DNA of 6,755 nt from CAYYYG01 sp964591375. Lineage in GTDB: Bacteria > Patescibacteriota > Microgenomatia > UBA1406 > GWC2-37-13. Each line of letters begins with the position of its first letter. The first letter of the stretch is position 1. The notes below the pieces were generated by a model, which had not been told where the DNA came from, made no database searches, and saw nothing but the letters and a program-made list of their open reading frames with translations. The translations under genes were made by a program, and so were the position numbers. Location: positions 1 to 6,755 of the forward strand of contig CAZQAU010000050.1 in NCBI GenBank assembly GCA_964591375.1, given 5' to 3'. Of the stretch, positions 5,755 through 6,755 are shown in pieces.

Positions 5755-6203
5755 ATTTCATCTTCTTCATCTGCGATTTCTCTTACTGTTATATTGCCCT
5801 GACATCTTGTCTCACACTCATAAACATATTCACCGATACCCATACCAGATATAAGTACATCGGTTGTTTTTCCCTGAGGAATGCTGACCTGAATATTGAA
5901 ATCTTTCAGTATAAATGAATAGTCTTTATCAACTGCATTAATACGAAGCACTATAGATTTAAAATGCGGAATCTCGAAATTTGACGGAGTAAGCACATCA
6001 TTATTTGCAGTTACATAAATTGCGTTAGTTACTTCATTCCTTTGATCAACATCAAGAAATGAGAGCAGTGGTATGCTTTGGATATCTACAGTCGCAGGAG
6101 CTGCCTGAGTTTTATATGTGTTTTGTGATATATTTGCCTTTTGCTGAATAAATAGGATAGTAAGCCCTAAAAACAATGAAAATAAAAATATAATTTTGCT
6201 CAT
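5751..6203 (-). CDS. Membrane-anchored cupredoxin-like protein lacking copper ligands
   Basis: This 150-residue protein has an N-terminal signal anchor (3-19) and a linker (to about 58). A beta-rich domain (60-142) follows the order of cytochrome oxidase subunit II and plastocyanin-type cupredoxins: LTPSNFEIPHFKSIVLRINAVDKDYSF (71-97), FNIQVSIPQGKTTDVLIS (102-119), then GEYVYECETRCQGNITV (124-140). In the family the first ligand is a His in a D-x-x-H-x-F setting; here it is Y95. C130 and C134 keep the CuA-style CxxxC, but the stretch that normally carries His and Met is missing: Q-G-N-I-T-V follows C134 directly. Copper binding is therefore doubtful, and the two Cys may form a disulphide. The C-terminal tail is acidic (DEEDE). 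No Shine-Dalgarno is seen; the promoter at 6228-6256 gives a leader of about 18 bases. It could act as a structural or redox partner; the role is unknown. Confidence 0.65.
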   Translation of the reverse strand: MSKIIFLFSLFLGLTILFIQQKANISQNTYKTQAAPATVDIQSIPLLSFLDVDQRNEVTNAIYVTANNDVLTPSNFEIPHFKSIVLRINAVDKDYSFILKDFNIQVSIPQGKTTDVLISGMGIGEYVYECETRCQGNITVREIADEEDEI

Positions 6204-6227
6204 ATAATTAAAGTGAAAGTTAGATTT

Positions 6228-6256
6228 AATTTATCACTTGACAAACGTAGAGTCAA
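6228..6256 (-). promoter_or_regulatory. Promoter of the cupredoxin-like gene
   Basis: On the minus strand TTGACT (6256-6251) is separated by 17 bases from TAAATT (6233-6228), and a TG one base before the hexamer adds an extended -10. Transcription would start near 6221, about 18 bases before the ATG. The -35 and spacer overlap the opposing promoter at 6238-6266. Confidence 0.6.
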
Positions 6257-6266
6257 TAGTTATTTT
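6238..6266 (+). promoter_or_regulatory. Promoter of the purple acid phosphatase-like gene
   Basis: A perfect -35 TTGACA (6238-6243) is separated by 17 bases from TATTTT (6261-6266). Transcription would start near 6273, about 30 bases before the GTG. TTGAC (6238-6242) and GTCAA (6252-6256) form a 5-bp inverted repeat with a 9-base spacer; each half is also part of one -35, so a regulator could bind here and affect both genes. A second hexamer, TATAAT at 6295-6300, sits almost against the start codon and would imply a leaderless or nearly leaderless transcript. Confidence 0.55.
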
Positions 6267-6303
6267 GAAGTATATACAGCGAATTTCGTTGTAATATAAT
6301 CTT

Positions 6304-6755
6304 GTGAAAAAAAATAATTTTATAAAAAATTTTTTGGGGACACCATCATTACTCTTGTTCGGATTAATATTAGTAGTAATTTATGCTCCAAAATCTGTTT
6401 CTGCGGTAGCACTTCAGCGGGGAATTTACATCCAGAATCCCACCTCAACTTCTATGGATATCGCCTGGAAAACTGATACCGGTGGTGATTCAGTTGTAAA
6501 GTACGGAACGGTCGCGACATATGGACAGCAACTTACCGGTGACGTTGGAAAAAAAACTATTGATGGAGCTCCTGGTTTTCTGCATCATGTGAAAATAACA
6601 GGATTAAATCCTAATACTACATATTATTATCAGGTCCTAACACAGGGTACCGGTCTTTCACCCGCAGGAGATCAGAGCTATATGTTTAAAACTCCACCTG
6701 CTGATTCTTCACCATTCACATTCGCTATCTGGGGTGATTCAGGGACGGGTGACTC
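6304..6755 (+). CDS. Secreted purple acid phosphatase-like metallophosphoesterase (N-terminal part)
   Basis: Frame is open from GTG 6304 to the window end (150 codons plus 2 bases), so the gene continues beyond it. A signal peptide spans about 1-34: basic KKNNFIKNF, hydrophobic LLLFGLILVVIYA, and SVSA before the likely cut. A fibronectin III-like domain (about 36-131) has the purple acid phosphatase N-terminal pattern: MDIAWKTD, VVKYGT, HHVKITGLNPNTTYYYQV and YMFKTPP. The metallophosphoesterase domain then begins with FTFAIWGDSGTGD (138-150); D145 would be the first metal ligand of the GDxG motif. Enzymes of this layout hydrolyse phosphate esters outside the cytoplasm using a two-metal centre; the remaining ligands lie outside the window. 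GTG is chosen because no in-frame ATG precedes the signal peptide; TTG at 6334 would remove its basic part. No Shine-Dalgarno is seen. Confidence 0.85.
   Translation, partial: MKKNNFIKNFLGTPSLLLFGLILVVIYAPKSVSAVALQRGIYIQNPTSTSMDIAWKTDTGGDSVVKYGTVATYGQQLTGDVGKKTIDGAPGFLHHVKITGLNPNTTYYYQVLTQGTGLSPAGDQSYMFKTPPADSSPFTFAIWGDSGTGD

Noticed and set aside
6271..6303. Small CGAA/TTCG dyad in the phosphatase leader as a regulatory hairpin
   Set aside because: The stem has only four pairs with a one-base loop, so it cannot form a stable hairpin; likely chance.

Overview
The window is AT-rich DNA from a bacterium that uses the standard bacterial code: TGA ends two genes in ATGA overlaps. Neither tRNA gene encodes its CCA end. 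Most genes here start without a visible Shine-Dalgarno sequence, and promoters are mostly of an extended -10 type (TGATATAAT-like). The gene set is envelope-centred: a DPM1-like GT2, a TMTC-like GT-C protein with TPRs, DUF2330, a NicO-type transporter and a purple acid phosphatase-like enzyme. All this would fit an uncultured low-GC lineage such as Patescibacteria/CPR, but no marker gene is present, so that placement is only a guess.

Left part (1-900): the last codons of a possible upstream gene come first. An extended -10 promoter follows, with a structured leader and a 102-codon gene for a small membrane-anchored protein of unknown function. That gene ends in a hairpin terminator. On the minus strand lie tRNA-Ile(GAU) and then tRNA-Val(UAC), probably transcribed together from one promoter. 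The spacer between them is unusually rich in short inverted repeats.

Middle (896-5754): a minus-strand GT2 glycosyltransferase of the polyprenyl-phosphate mannose/glucose synthase type is divergent from a plus-strand three-gene operon. The operon genes overlap by 4 bases (ATGA) at both joints. They encode a NicO/RcnA-family nickel/cobalt-type transporter with a secreted N-terminal domain carrying an EF-hand loop, a secreted DUF2330 protein with a C-terminal membrane anchor, and a polytopic GT-C-like protein with TPR repeats. The GT2 could make the lipid-linked sugar that the GT-C protein would use to glycosylate exported proteins; this is inference.

Right part (5751-6755): a minus-strand, membrane-anchored cupredoxin-like protein keeps a CxxxC pair but has lost the His and Met copper ligands of its family. 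It is divergent from the start of a secreted purple acid phosphatase-like metallophosphoesterase, which begins with GTG and runs off the window. The two genes share a compact region where two opposing promoters overlap around a 5-bp inverted repeat, which suggests joint control.

No mobile element, CRISPR array or recognisable defence system was seen. The most unusual items are the degenerate cupredoxin, the overlapping divergent promoters, the make-up of the coupled operon and the palindrome-rich tRNA spacer.
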